A stretch of DNA of 64,000 nt from Isochrysis galbana (taxonomy: Eukaryota > Haptophyta > Isochrysidales > Isochrysidaceae), in contig CM030931.1 in NCBI GenBank assembly GCA_018136815.1, forward strand, positions 4,346,148 to 4,410,147, in the 5' to 3' direction. The translations under genes and the position numbers were made by a program. Of the stretch, positions 1-10,677 are shown in pieces; position 1 is the stretch's first letter, and every line of letters starts with the position of its first letter. The notes under the pieces are model-generated. The model was not told where the DNA came from, did no database searches, and saw nothing but the letters and a program-made list of their open reading frames with translations.

Positions 1-127
1 TTGTCCGTCGTTGTTCGCTGCGTCGCTGCACTCAAGCAGCCTAGGCTCCCTCCCTGAGGGAAGATTCTTTGTAGGTCTAACAATCTCTTACAACCCAACA
101 CACTAGGGCCGCTAGGAGCGCCTCGCC

Positions 128-227
128 NNNNNNNNNNNNNNNNNNNNNNNNNNNNNNNNNNNNNNNNNNNNNNNNNNNNNNNNNNNNNNNNNNNNNNNNN
201 NNNNNNNNNNNNNNNNNNNNNNNNNNN
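128..227. other. assembly gap
   Basis: Exactly 100 consecutive N, the conventional placeholder for a scaffold gap of unknown size. Features on its two sides need not be truly adjacent. The flanks (1-127 and 228-530) show no gene. Confidence 0.98.
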
Positions 228-879
228 TTCGTTGTTGCAATGATGACACTGCCCAAAGTCAAATGGTGTGCGCTCTGGCATGGTGAGATGGTGTCGATGA
301 TTCATGGGTGAGCCCCATGTTTAGAGTAACACATTGAACATCTAGCAAGGCGCCACATCCCTGCCAATGAGGTCATGAGTCATGAGGTCGTGGAGCGTGT
401 GTCGTGTGTGCGTGTGTGTGTGCGTGGCGTTGCATCCGCCGTGCGCGTGCCCTTCCCCGCGGTGTGTGTGGTGTGTGGTGCGACCTCTTCAAACATACAG
501 TTTGCCATTAATCTTTAAACAGATGGCAGGTGGCGTCATGGAGCGCGCGCCGCTGTCGCATCCGCGATCGACTCTTTAATGTTATAATGACTGACCGACC
601 GGCTGACCCGCGCTCTTTCGCATAAGAACCTTTCCGCCATCGTGTTCCCTCCTGGCTGGCTCGCCTGCTTTGCACGTTTCTCTCCTTGCACAATGCCATC
701 GCCTGAGTCCCTCCTTGCTCTTGCGTTGGTCCCGTTCGCTTCCCTCTCCCCCGCGCTAGTCCTCGTCCTCGTTGTAGGTGTTCGCCGCGCTAGGGGGGGG
801 GCTTTCCCCAGCGCGGAGGCTGCTCTCGTTCATCAGCGTTTTCATTTAGTATGAGGTGTTCTACGATTCCCTCCTTACC
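228..879. other. gene-free stretch with one hairpin-module-like start
   Basis: I see no protein-coding gene. At 400-480 the sequence is rich in GTGTG. At 538-579 there is a 13-codon ORF beginning ATGGAGCGCGCGCCG, the same start context found at 21685 (-), 40941 (+) and 61639 (-), so it is probably a remnant of the hairpin-headed mobile element described there. The rest is unexplained. Confidence 0.5.
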
Positions 880-1430
880 TTCTACTTAATCTCACTCCTC
901 CCCTGCCATGGGGGAGGAACCACCCACTCTCCTGGCACGCCTGATGGCTTGCCAAGAGCACACTGCCATGCTGACCCATTCCTCTCCCCACAGGCACGCC
1001 TGACTCGCCCGCCCTGGCCTGTCGTGGCCAGCCCATCCCTCTGACCAGCCCCTCCTCCCCCTGGGCCCCCCTGTTCAGGACCCCCCAGCCAGCTCCAGTC
1101 GACCCGCAGGGGCTCGGAGCGCCAGCGAGGGAGAGGCAGGAGGGGCCAGGGCCATGCCCCAGCCTCACCTGCCCCCTGAGCTGCGCTCCCAGGCCCCTGC
1201 TGGCCACCTGGGGACCTGAAGAGGGGCCGCAGGCGCGCGCCATGGGCCCCCGCCGCAGGGAAGAGAGGAGGAAAAGGGAAGAGGGAGGGGAGGGGGGAGC
1301 GGCAGCTCCCCCCTCCGGCAGAAACGTGTCTTCTCGCCCCGTTTGGGTAAGAGAAGACGGGGGCGCCAGAGCCAGGAGGGAAGGGCCGCGGCTCGCCGCG
1401 GCCACTCGCTCTAGCGAGGGAGATTAGCGC
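880..1430 (+). mobile_element. diverged copy of the structured GC-rich element (A core)
   Basis: Matches the first half of the intact elements at 54250, 56659 and 61746: the hairpin-forming CTCCTCCCCTGCCATGGGGG, the CCTGGCACGCCTGATGGCTT box, CCTGTCGTGGCCAGCCCATC and the GCGCCAGCGAGGGAGAGGCA box follow in the same order. The head is not recognisable, and after about 1290 the sequence departs from the consensus (a GGGTAAGAGAAGACGGGGGC segment takes the place of the GGTAAGTCCCG box). It looks like an older or recombinant member. Borders are approximate and no target-site duplication was found. Confidence 0.6.
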
Positions 1431-1439
1431 TTCTGGGCT

Positions 1440-1675
1440 CCTATCTCACGAGTGCCCCCCCCCCCCCGCGTTGCTTTTACCCGAAAGGGGTTTTCCCCCA
1501 GCGTGGACTCGAGGAGAGGACGCGCTGGGGTGCGCGGGGCCGGTGCATGCACTGGGGGGAGGACAAATATCGAGGGGAGGGGGCAGTGCCCCCACCCCCC
1601 GGTATCACTCGGACACCTGGCCCGTCAGGCATGGCGGGATTCCGGGACTGAGACGTTATGTCCAATTAGCTAGTG
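1440..1675 (+). repeat. repeat B, copy 1
   Basis: A poly-C tract is followed by TTACCCGAAAGGGGTTTTCC, a CGAGGGGAGGGGGCAGTGCC box and a TGGCGGGATTCCGGGACTGA box. The same blocks appear in reverse order and strand at 56225-56545. No coding signal is seen. Function and class unknown. Confidence 0.55.
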
Positions 1676-1744
1676 GGGTTGGCTAGGATATAACATTGAT
1701 TATTATTAATTGTACCTTCTACTTAATCTTGTCGCGTAATTAAC

Positions 1745-1860
1745 TATCGATTCGCCGTCGGATGGTCCGTCGCATCGTCGCTCTCTTGTCGGCTTGTCGG
1801 CTTTCTCTTCCTTGTCTTCCTTGTCAGTTTTCTCTCTGTCGGTGCGTGTTCGCGGGGAAG
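1745..1860 (+). repeat. repeat C, copy 1
   Basis: A pyrimidine-rich segment beginning GTCGGATGGTCCGTCGC and continuing CGTCGCTCTCTTGTCGGC is closely similar to 55843-55930. In both places it lies within a few hundred bases of a copy of repeat B, though B is in the opposite orientation there. No ORF of interest. Confidence 0.5.
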
Positions 1861-1960
1861 ATATGTTGCAGAAGAAAAGAATCTGAAGATTCAGAGATTC
1901 AGGGCTACTACGACACCTACTATCGGCCGGTTCCTCACGCCTTCTATCCGACATCGCCCC

Positions 1961-3729
1961 TGTTCCCTTCGTTTTCGTTCCTCCCCTTCCCCTTCCCCCC
2001 TTCGTACCTTATTTGTTTTCGGTTTCCGGGGTGCGGCCCAGGTGCGCTACCTTGGGCCCGGTTCGGGTGGTGGGCTCCAGGTGCAGCCTTTTATGATTCG
2101 TATTGTTGGCCTTTCTGGCTGTGTTGACTTCTTTTGCGTCTGCGGTAGCTTCTTCCAATTGCTAGTTTTTCGTCTCGTAAGCCCCCCCGACGGATGAACA
2201 CAAACAATCCGACAACAACATACAAGAAACTCAAAAACAACGCCGCCCGCCCGCCCGACATAAGGATTAGTTAGCACAGGAGGGGCGACTATTATCTCCT
2301 CCAACGCGGCACGCGGCACGTGGTACGAAGTAGAAGTAGAACTCTCGTACCTAGGCGCTCCAATAATAGGCAACTAGGCAACCAAACCAACGCCCCGACC
2401 GACCTCGACAAATACCCCCCGACTAGATCAGATGGGGCGACGGTTACAAAGGTAACAGGCCAACAGGCCAACGGACTACCCGCTACCAGAAGAATACTCC
2501 ATTGATGGGGAAACGCCACTGGACAAAACACAAGTGAGTCACCTGACTGCCACCCTCCAAAAACTAGGACCCAAAGCGCGACTTCAAGAATGTTTTTTGC
2601 TTGTCGGCGACAACCCTGCACGTGTGAATGTGAGTGGCGAACAGAACGAGTCAGTCGTCCCCGGAGCCCGGACGGAGCCCCGGAGCGCGGAGAGACCGTC
2701 GAGGAGGCGTCCGGCGCGAGAGCCGAGAACGAGGAGAGGATCGAGGAGTCCGACGAGATCGACGGCGACTACGCCGCTTCCATCGCCTCCCCCACCCTCG
2801 CAAAGGTAGGTGGGTAACGCGCGTAATGCACAACCCGCACAGCAACGGCGCCATCACCTCCCCGGGCCAAGGTACACTTCACGACACTAAGATGATGGAG
2901 CTGGAATTTCTTTTAGCGGAGGACAACACGCGCAAGAAGCGTCGATGGGTTGCAAAGGCGAGCGTGCACGTGCACGTGCAGCTGCGTGCGTTCTCTGTGT
3001 TTCGTCTGGGTTTGCGTTCGGAGGTTCGTACGTGCACACTGTTGTTGCCTTATCCGTCTCACTTCCCCTCATGTGTTTGTGTTTGTGTGTTGGGCCGATG
3101 AGAAAAAAGAGCACTAACTAAGCACCGTAGCACCATGGAAAGAGAAGGAATGCGAGAAGAGAGATGGAGATGGCAGCACTGAGGCAGAGTAAGTAGGTAG
3201 GGGCCCGCGGGGGTGTAGCAGGCGACGAATTGGTGCAAGTGCGAGGAGGAGCCTTATAATAATAGTTTTGAGAGCTAATTTTTCGGGATATTTGGGCCGG
3301 CGCTTGGATATTTTTGAGGGATATTTGGGCGAGAATTTGTGGATATCCCGGCCTACCTCAAACGCGTAGAGGGTTCTTATAGACTGTCGGGGGCGGTGGA
3401 GCTCGACTTTTGTACGATGGAGACCCTCACAACAGGGGCTATTCTATGGAGGTCAAATTAACTGCGATAGTGCAATAGCCAGGCGCCGGCGCCACTGAAG
3501 AATGCGACAGCGCTTACGAGCGAGACGACACGACAACTTTCAACCTCAACTCAGGCATAAAACAAAACATCGAAATGTCCCATCATCATGAAAATCGCGG
3601 CTGTCCGCGCTAAAGGGTCGTCCGCACCCGGCGGACGACGTTACGCCGTCCTACACACAAGAGGCGCTCTGGCGGGCTGCAGTCCCACACTGCGCAGCCC
3701 ACCCCACAACCCGTCTCACCGCTGCAGGC
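1961..3729. other. intergenic, with a decayed ORF fragment at 2424-2815
   Basis: No intact gene. Between 2424 and 2815 a frame with protein-like composition is open from about 2456 to 2809. Its first part shares spacing and bases (CAGATGGG...ACGGTTACAA...GACTACCC) with a second decayed fragment near 24187-24260, which suggests remnants of one repeated coding element. The rest (2820-3729) holds short AT-richer segments, including two GGATATTTGGGC words near 3280-3330, and nothing I can name. Confidence 0.35.
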
Positions 3730-5425
3730 TTAAAGCTCGGCGAAGACCTCCTTCGCCGCGGCAATGGTGCGCTCAATGTCCTCATCAGTGTGCGCAAGCG
3801 ACATGAAACCGGCCTCATACTGCGACGGGGCGAGATAGACACCACGCTCGAGCATGCCACGATGCCACTTAGCAAACTTTGCAGTGTCCGACTTGGCGGC
3901 ATCCGCGAAGCACTTGACCGGGCCCTCGGTGAAGAAGAAGCCGAACATACCCGAGATATGACCGCCGCAAACAGCGTGACCTGCCTCGCGTGCGGCGTCC
4001 AGAATGCCGTTGATGAGCTTGCTCGTCTTCTCGTCGAGCTGCTCGTACGTGCCCGGCTGCTTAAGGATCTTCATGGTCTCAATGCCTGCGCGCATGGCGA
4101 GGGGGTTGCCCGAGAGAGTGCCAGCCTGGTACATGGGGCCGGCGGGTGCGACCATCTCCATAATCTCCTTCTTGCCAGCGTAGGCACCGACTGGAAGTCC
4201 ACCACCGATGACCTTACCAAAGGTGGAGAGGTCCGGCTCAATGCCCCAGTACTGCTGGGCGCCGCCATATGAGATGCGGAAGCCGGTCATGACCTCGTCG
4301 AAGACAAGGACGGCACCGTACTTGGTGCAGAGCTCGCGGAGACCAGTGAGGAACTCCTTGTCCGGCACAATGAAGCCTGAGTTTCCGACGACGCCCTCAA
4401 GGATGACGCCGGCGACCTCATCCTTGTTAGCCTCGAAGAGGGCCTCGACCGAGGCGAGGTCATTGTAGGTGGCGACGAGGGTGGTCGCCGAAGCCCCCTG
4501 GGTGACGCCAGGGGAGTCGGGGAGGCCGAGCGTGGCCACGCCCGAGCCGGCGGCGACGAGGAAAGAGTCGGCATGGCCGTGGTAGCAGCCGTCAAACTTG
4601 ATGACCTTCTCGCGCTTGGTGTAGGCGCGCATCAGCCGGAGGACGCCCATGCAGGCTTCGGTGCCAGAGTTGGTGAAGCGGACCATCTCGACCGAAGGGA
4701 CGGCGTCAATCACCTGCATAGTTCGTAGTGCCAGCGTGAATGGGCCGGGTGCTCGCGGCGTGTGCTCAGTGCTGAGCAAAGATCAAGGCGGGCCCATTTG
4801 GTGACATGAGGGCCAGTGAAGTGCGCACCATCTTAGCGAGCTCGTTCTCGAGGGCGCACGGGGCGCCGAACGAGGTGCCCTTATCCATCGTCTCCTTGAT
4901 GGCGTCGAGCACGCGGTCGTCGGCATGGCCGACGATGGCCGGGCCCCAGGTGCCTACGTAGTCGATGTACTCGTTGCCGTCAACGTCCCACGCCTTGGAG
5001 CCCTTAACACGGTCAAAGACAACTGGCTCGCCACCAACCGATTTGAAGGCCCGAACGGGCGAGGAGACACCACCCGGCATGATCTCTCGCGCCTCGGCCA
5101 TCAGCTTATTCGACATCTCAGTCTTGAAGGCGGCCCCCGCCTGTGAAGCAGCCGGAGACAGAGAGGGGGGTTGGGGTTACTGGTGGGACGGGCGTCGGCG
5201 GTCTCCTGAGTGCCTCACAGTGACTTCGAGTGCCTCACGCTGACGCCTTGCGGCTCTCACTCTGCAGCCTGCCTACGAGCTGCGCCTGGGACACTCAAAA
5301 GCTAACCCCACCCATTCTTTGTTTTCACCCTCTCTTCCACTCGCTCTCTCCCAACCTGACATCCTCCCCCCGCTGACCTCTCCCTCTCTCTCTCTCTCTC
5401 CAGTGCTGAGCGTCTGTCGCTGAGC

Positions 5426-5458
<33 letters not shown>

Positions 5459-5600
5459 GAGGGAGGGAGGGAGAGAGTGCGTGTGATGGTGGTGGAGTGG
5501 CACGCACCTCGACGGCCATGCGCACATCGCGCGCGCGCGCCGGCGCGTGGTTCACGCCGAGCGAGAGGGCGAGGGCGGCGGAGACCGAGAGGGCCAGCAT
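3730..5600 (-). CDS. hemL: glutamate-1-semialdehyde 2,1-aminomutase, plastid-targeted
   Basis: Isomerises glutamate-1-semialdehyde to 5-aminolevulinate, a PLP-dependent step in plastid tetrapyrrole synthesis. Three exons: 5508-5600, 4829-5140 and 3730-4713. Both introns have GT-AG ends (donors GTGCGTGCC and GTGCGCAC), all joins are in phase 0, and the predicted length is 462 aa. Exon 1 encodes a hydrophobic signal-like start ([15 protein letters not shown]) and then an Arg/Ala-rich stretch, a two-part leader expected for import into a complex plastid. The mature part opens with the family start [20 protein letters not shown] and carries [25 protein letters not shown] and [10 protein letters not shown], whose Lys (about residue 302) is the expected PLP-binding lysine. 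Length and motifs match bacterial and plant HemL. The 367-bp first intron holds long CT/GA runs. The identification is secure; only the leader exon rests on splice inference. Confidence 0.93.
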
Positions 5601-6210
5601 GGCGGAGAGAAGGGGAGAGAGGCGGGGGGAGAGGGAGAGGGTGAGGTACGGGAGAGATAGTTCTGTGAGCGTACCCAAGGGAAAAGAGGGGGGGGAGGGG
5701 GGGGGGAGGGGAAGCGATGGGGAGGGACGGGGAGGTGAGAAGGGGAAGCGGTGGAGGGGGGAGATCAGAGGGAGAGCTGAGAGGGAGAAGAGGAGAGATG
5801 GGAAGGAGGCCGGGAAGGAGAGAAGGAGGACCTCTGAATAATAGAGAAGACCTCATAGAAGAGGGGAAACTCGATGCGGAATGCGTGGCGAGGGGAGCGA
5901 CGAAGTGGAAGAAAAGGCCCAGAGAGACGGGAGAGGAGAGGGGAGGTACACAGAGAATTTGGCGACGAGAGAGAAGAGAGCGAAGCAGCCCCCGATCTCT
6001 GGGAGCATCGGGCCCCCGGAGCTGATCTCTGAACGACCAGAAGAGGGCACACGCGGGAGCAGGTTGTGAGGCTTGATATATTCGAGCCGAGTACGTGAAT
6101 TTCACCGAGGTGAGCCTCGGGGAGGGCCTGGGGCACGTGCGAGGGTGTGGATCGAACTCGAGGAGAAGAGACAGAGAGAGAGAGAGGAGGAGAGGGGGAG
6201 GGGGAGGGGG

Positions 6211-6273
<63 letters not shown>

Positions 6274-6300
6274 ACGTCTCGAGATTCGACTCACGGCGAA
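5601..6300. repeat. GA/CT simple repeats upstream of hemL
   Basis: Nearly uninterrupted purine-rich sequence on the + strand, including a pure (GA)n run at about 6206-6271. Read from the hemL side it is a polypyrimidine tract beginning directly upstream of the start codon. Long Ser-Leu or Arg-Glu ORFs here are microsatellite artefacts. It may be part of the hemL promoter, by position only. Confidence 0.6.
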
Positions 6301-7164
6301 CTCTCATTGACCTCATCAAGAAGCGCCTGGCCCCCCTCCCCCCCCCCCCCCCCCCTCCCGTATCAGGGCTCCCCCACGGTACAAGACCGCGCAACGATTG
6401 GCACGAGACAATCATACCGATAAACCTTTGTCCTCGCCCGGGCACAGCAGATAGCAGCGCGCGGGCCGGGGCGGAGCCAGCAAGCAGCAAGAGGCGGGCA
6501 AAGCGCGCATGGGTAAGGGGGTAAGGGTGGCCGGGGGCCCAGCGCACGCGCGGTCTCAACGCACGCCACTGAGGTGTGAGCTGCAAGCTGCAAGCTGTAA
6601 CAAGAAGGCTGTCAGGAGACTTTGCGCTTTGCACCTCGCTAGCTGCAATGGCACGGCAGTCTGGCAGTGGCGGTGGCGGTGGCGGGGAGAAGGGTCAGCC
6701 GGGTCGGTATGTCGGTATGTGCGCTTGGCTCTTGCTCCTAGTCCTAGGCGAGGACTCGCGCGGCACACGTACAATTCTTAAGTCGGGGGAATCCCCTACC
6801 TAGGCACGAAACGCGGGGCCCAATGTCCAATGTGTCCCACATTCACCCCTACCCCTACAGGCCACGAGCAACGAGGTGCACGACCAGGGAATAGCCACCT
6901 AACGAGCATCTAGGGCATCGGAAGCGGAAGATGAAAATGAAATATACTTGAGCCAAATGAAAACAACGTGTGGCGTGTGGCTACACACACACACAAACTA
7001 CAAACTACTAAGGGTGACGGATCGAGCATGACCACTGGCTCGACATGCGATGAGACGGAGGGGCCAGCCCATTCGGCCGGGTGACGTTAGCCCTGAGCCT
7101 GAGCGGCGGTTGCAATGCCACGCTGCGCTCGAAAAGGCGCGCACCGGCGAGGGCGAGCCGGCAA

Positions 7165-7550
7165 GGCGGCTGGGCTTTGGGATGTGGTGACGATGGGCCC
7201 ATTCGCCATTCGAGGGCGCCACGGAGGCGGAGGCAGTTGGCCGCCTGGCCGCCGCGATAGCGCAGTCAAGGCCTCACTGGCACCGCAGCGGCGCGCTACA
7301 AAATCTGGAAAGCGCTTTCCGCCGCACGAGGCGACTCGGCAGAAGCGCGTGCGCAGCGCGGTGCCAAGTTCGCAAGTTCGCTGGCAGAAGGGCCGCTCAT
7401 GGCTCGTGGCTGTGGGGCCAAGCAGCGAGCATGTCGAGTCGAGCGTAGCCCGAGGGCTCTGGCTTTGGGATGTGGTGACGATGGGCCCACATTCGAGGGC
7501 GCCACGGAGGCGGAGGCAGTCGACCGCCGCGATAGCGCAGTAAAGGCTCA
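7165..7550 (+). repeat. pair of direct repeats about 290 bp apart
   Basis: The segment 7168-7277 (CTTTGGGATGTGGTGACGAT, CGAGGGCGCCACGGAGGCGG, then GCCGCGATAGCGCAGT) recurs at 7455-7549 with a small deletion. The sequence between the copies is unrelated. No gene is seen in 6301-7164, where a poly-C run occupies about 6333-6355. Confidence 0.65.
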
Positions 7551-7639
7551 CCCCAATTCGTCAGGAGAGGGAGAGAGGGAGAGGAGGCTCAAGCAAGGCG
7601 CCTACGGCCTACGGGGGCCCTTGTGCCTTGTGGCAGGTA

Positions 7640-7990
7640 CTTCGAGGCGCAGTCTTTATTTCTCGAGGAATGCTCGCGGCGAGAGCTGTAAGGGCCGTTC
7701 AGCTTCACACACGAGAGCCCCCCCCCCCCCCCCCGGTGCTTTTTCCCGGTGAGTCGCCCGACGCACGCAGGTCGGTCCGCCTCACTGGGTTTTCCTTCAT
7801 TGTAACTTGTGGCGGGAGTTATAATGGAAGCCGGGGGTCTGCGAGGGGGGATATTTGAAGGGGTGCACATACGTGTGTGTCTGTAGCACTAGCACACGTC
7901 AAGGCGCACGGGCAGGTGCGCTGAGGGGCGTCGTGATAGTACCAGGCTAGTGGGAGTAGTGGTACGTGGTACTAACGCCGCTCAGATGTT
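7640..7990 (-). repeat. repeat E, uninterrupted copy
   Basis: The reverse complement matches the window at 43620-43773 plus 44607-44815, including a poly-C/G block, GACCGACCTACGTCGGGCGA-like sequence, and the GTACTATCACGAC and GTAGTACC-like words at its far end. Here the repeat runs through without interruption; at the other locus an 833-bp element is inserted. This copy therefore serves as the empty site for that insertion. No coding signal. Confidence 0.7.
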
Positions 7991-8897
7991 TTATATACAA
8001 ACTACTAAGGGGAGGTGTCGCACACCAGGGAAAGAGAGAGACTATCCTCCCCCCGCTAAATGGGAAAACGGGCTAAACGGTCCGAAGCACATGGGCAATA
8101 TACGTTAGCAGACGAATGTACACTAAGGAGAAAACTCCCCATGGGTCAGATAACCGTCTCTGACATAAGTTATACATAAGCAAGCAGACACTGAAAGCCT
8201 TAGCTAGAGATGCTCCCCAGCCCGCTATGGAGACCACGACAGAAAAAGCTAAGAAGCATGAGTCCGCAGGTAGACCACCACAGGCAACCGCGAACGTCGC
8301 GATGGAGCGTCAAGAACTCGAGTGAGGGGGGGGGGGTCCGTGTAGTGCGCGCACGCCGCTTTGCTGGTCGCATGGTCAGCTCTTTGTCTCTTGCGCCTGA
8401 GGTTGCCTCGCCCCTCAAATGAGCCTTTCAATATACACCGGGCCGTGATATTCCCACCATGTTGCACCCGGAAGGCAGTGAGTGGAGTGGTGGAGTGGCG
8501 GCGCTTTGTTGGTTCAATTGGTTGCCTGTGGCACCTTTAGCAGCAAGAGCGGTGGACTACCACTGCATGTTCAACAGTGAGGTTGGGAGCAGAGTGAAGA
8601 ACAGGAGTGGGAGGATGCGGCGCCCGCGTATACGCCTACGAAATCGTGGGGGGCCACGCGGCAGTGACGCTCTTATCTCACCCATTTGTGTAGGAAGTGA
8701 GTGCGACAAACAAGCCGTCTTCATGGCCATTGCGAAAGACTCGCGCTACGCTCCACTGGCAGCATATGTGGGGCAACTGCGTGCCACCCGACCGCCAGCA
8801 ATTGCGGGCGCTTGCGCGAAGCGGGGCTGCCGGCGGTCAATATAGGACCATCCTAAGGCCTTCCTTCTCGACCAATCCAACGTTGAGCGGCCGGCGA
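7991..8897. other. intergenic, nothing recognised
   Basis: Short ORFs only, none with protein-like composition or a family I recognise. A G9 run lies near 8328-8336. It is the 3' side of the LRR gene. Confidence 0.5.
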
Positions 8898-9836
8898 TCA
8901 AATCAAGACAATCTCGAGCCCCTCTCTCTCGAGCGCGCGCAGCTCATCCTGCTGGGCGGCGTCGAAGCCGTTGTGCCTCAGATCAATCAAACGTAGCGTC
9001 TGATTATGAGCGAGCAGTCTGACGAGCGCCGCTATGCCGTCCTCAGCACTCAGCTCGTGGCTGCCCAATCCCGATTTCTCGGCGAGATTGTTGTCAGAGA
9101 GACGGAGCACCTCAAGCGTGGAGTTTCCGTGCAACGCGTCGGCTATGGCGGCCAGCCCGTCGGCGCCGATGTAACACTCGTGCAGATCAAGCGATCGCAG
9201 CGCGCTGCCTGCACGCAGCGCCTCGGCGATGCGCTGCCCGCCACTCGCGCGTATGGAGCAGGAAGCGAGCCGAAGCTCAGAGAGATTCGTGTTTGCGGCG
9301 AGGCCTTTGGCAATGGCGGCGCCACCGACGGGCCCGAAGGCATTGTGCGAGAGGTCGAGCTCAGCCAGCTGCGACTCAGCCGCCAACGCTCGAGCGATCT
9401 CCTTGCATGCACCGCCGGCGATCGCGTTGGCTGGCATGAGCAGGCTGGTGAGCGAGCCACTGGCAGCGGCGGCCATTGCCAGCTGCGCTGCGCCGGCCCG
9501 CAGGTTGTTGTTGCCCACGGCGAGCGTGCGTAGGGTGCGCGAGCAGTCGAGAATGCTCACTAGGTGCTCCACCGCCTCTCCACCCAGCTGATTCCCTGTC
9601 ACATCTAGCAGCGAGAGAGAGGTATTGGACTGAAGCAGCTGAGCGACAGTCGCCATCTCGTTCGCAGTGAGCCCCTTGGCGCGCAAAAAGTCGAGGCGGG
9701 GCTCGGTCTGGAGCGCACTCGCCGGCCGTCCAAGCTTGCTCGCCAGCCGATCCGCTGCACTCGACGAGCACACGCCACGGTGCAGCGCGGAGGAGAGCAC
9801 CGAGCGAGGTGCGCGGCTCGCGAACGACGCCGTCAT
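8898..9836 (-). CDS. leucine-rich-repeat protein (ribonuclease-inhibitor/NLRC3-type repeats)
   Basis: Single exon of 312 aa, taking the ATG at 9836 (a GTG lies two codons upstream). Residues 1-30 are Ser/Ala/Arg-rich and nearly free of acidic residues, like a mitochondrial or plastid presequence. From about residue 60 to 300 there are repeated units of the form LxxLDLSxNxxGxxGxxxIAxAL (for example LSLLDVTGNQLGGEAVEHL, LAELDLSHNAFGPVGGAAIA, LRSLDLHECYIGADGLAAIA and LRLIDLRHNGF), giving about eight LRRs of the RI subfamily. Such repeats form a curved protein-binding scaffold. No NACHT or other enzymatic domain is present. The partner and process are unknown. Confidence 0.85.
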   Translation of the reverse strand: MTASFASRAPRSVLSSALHRGVCSSSAADRLASKLGRPASALQTEPRLDFLRAKGLTANEMATVAQLLQSNTSLSLLDVTGNQLGGEAVEHLVSILDCSRTLRTLAVGNNNLRAGAAQLAMAAAASGSLTSLLMPANAIAGGACKEIARALAAESQLAELDLSHNAFGPVGGAAIAKGLAANTNLSELRLASCSIRASGGQRIAEALRAGSALRSLDLHECYIGADGLAAIADALHGNSTLEVLRLSDNNLAEKSGLGSHELSAEDGIAALVRLLAHNQTLRLIDLRHNGFDAAQQDELRALEREGLEIVLI

Positions 9837-10677
9837 CGCCACGCCGCGCGTTGGCGGGGTGTCAGAGTTTTCTTGTTGTACTAGTTTAATCGTAGCGGAT
9901 TAAGGTACCTGACTTTCTACTTTCTAGGACAAGTCCTAGTTTCTAGGACGGACTTTGCTAGGTGAGAGCATGAGCACATATGCTATTTTGGCCGAAACCT
10001 TGGCCTTTGAGCTACCACATGTATGTCATCATTAATTGTTCCAAGTGCACCAAGGCATCATTCCTCCTTCCTCATTCCCTCAGCAATACCAAGCAGTTTT
10101 GCGATGCATTTAATGTGCATGTAAAATGCACATTTGTAGGGCGGTCAAACAAGCAATGATGCATTTTCTAGGACGGGATTTTTGTCCGCTAGTGCTGAGG
10201 GAGAGTGCCTCCCTCAATCCCTATAACTTGCAACTTGTTTACCTACAACACGTAGCGCACTAGCACTAGAGCTAGAGCGCTCGACGACGCCGTTTAACAT
10301 CGATCTAGCTCTAGAACCCACAACCCATCCACCCCAGCTATACGGTAGAGCCCCAAAGCCGCGCGCGTGGCGAGAATATTAAAAGGTTCCCCCGTTCCCC
10401 CCCTCCCCCCTCTATAGATAAAGGATAGCGATAGCGCAATTTTTACTGCGGCTCCTACCTTGTTGAGCCAGTGCATACGTGTGCGGCGTGCATGGTAGTC
10501 GGCCAAGCTCGACTTAGGCCTGCACGTGCATGCTAGCTGTAAGGGTCTCTCATGACATGAAACATACCTAACCTATAGACCCCAAGAGTGAGAAGTACGA
10601 ATGGACCCGCTATAGCGCCCAAGCTTGGCAACCACTACCACTACTCGGGCACCACTGCCCCCAACTGCACGCTATCA
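9837..10677. other. intergenic with repeat fragments and a small hairpin
   Basis: At 9862-9900 a CAGAGTTTTCTTGTTGTACT segment resembles one at 14414-14450 (repeat F). At 10112-10134 there is a perfect 9-bp inverted repeat, AATGTGCAT...ATGCACATT, with a 5-base loop. At 10362-10388 lies a copy of the element tail motif (CGTGGCGAGAATATTAAAAG). No gene. Confidence 0.5.

Noticed and set aside
5302-6634. Long - strand ORFs rich in Ser-Leu over the hemL upstream region
   Set aside because: They translate GA/CT microsatellites; no non-repetitive protein-like segment.
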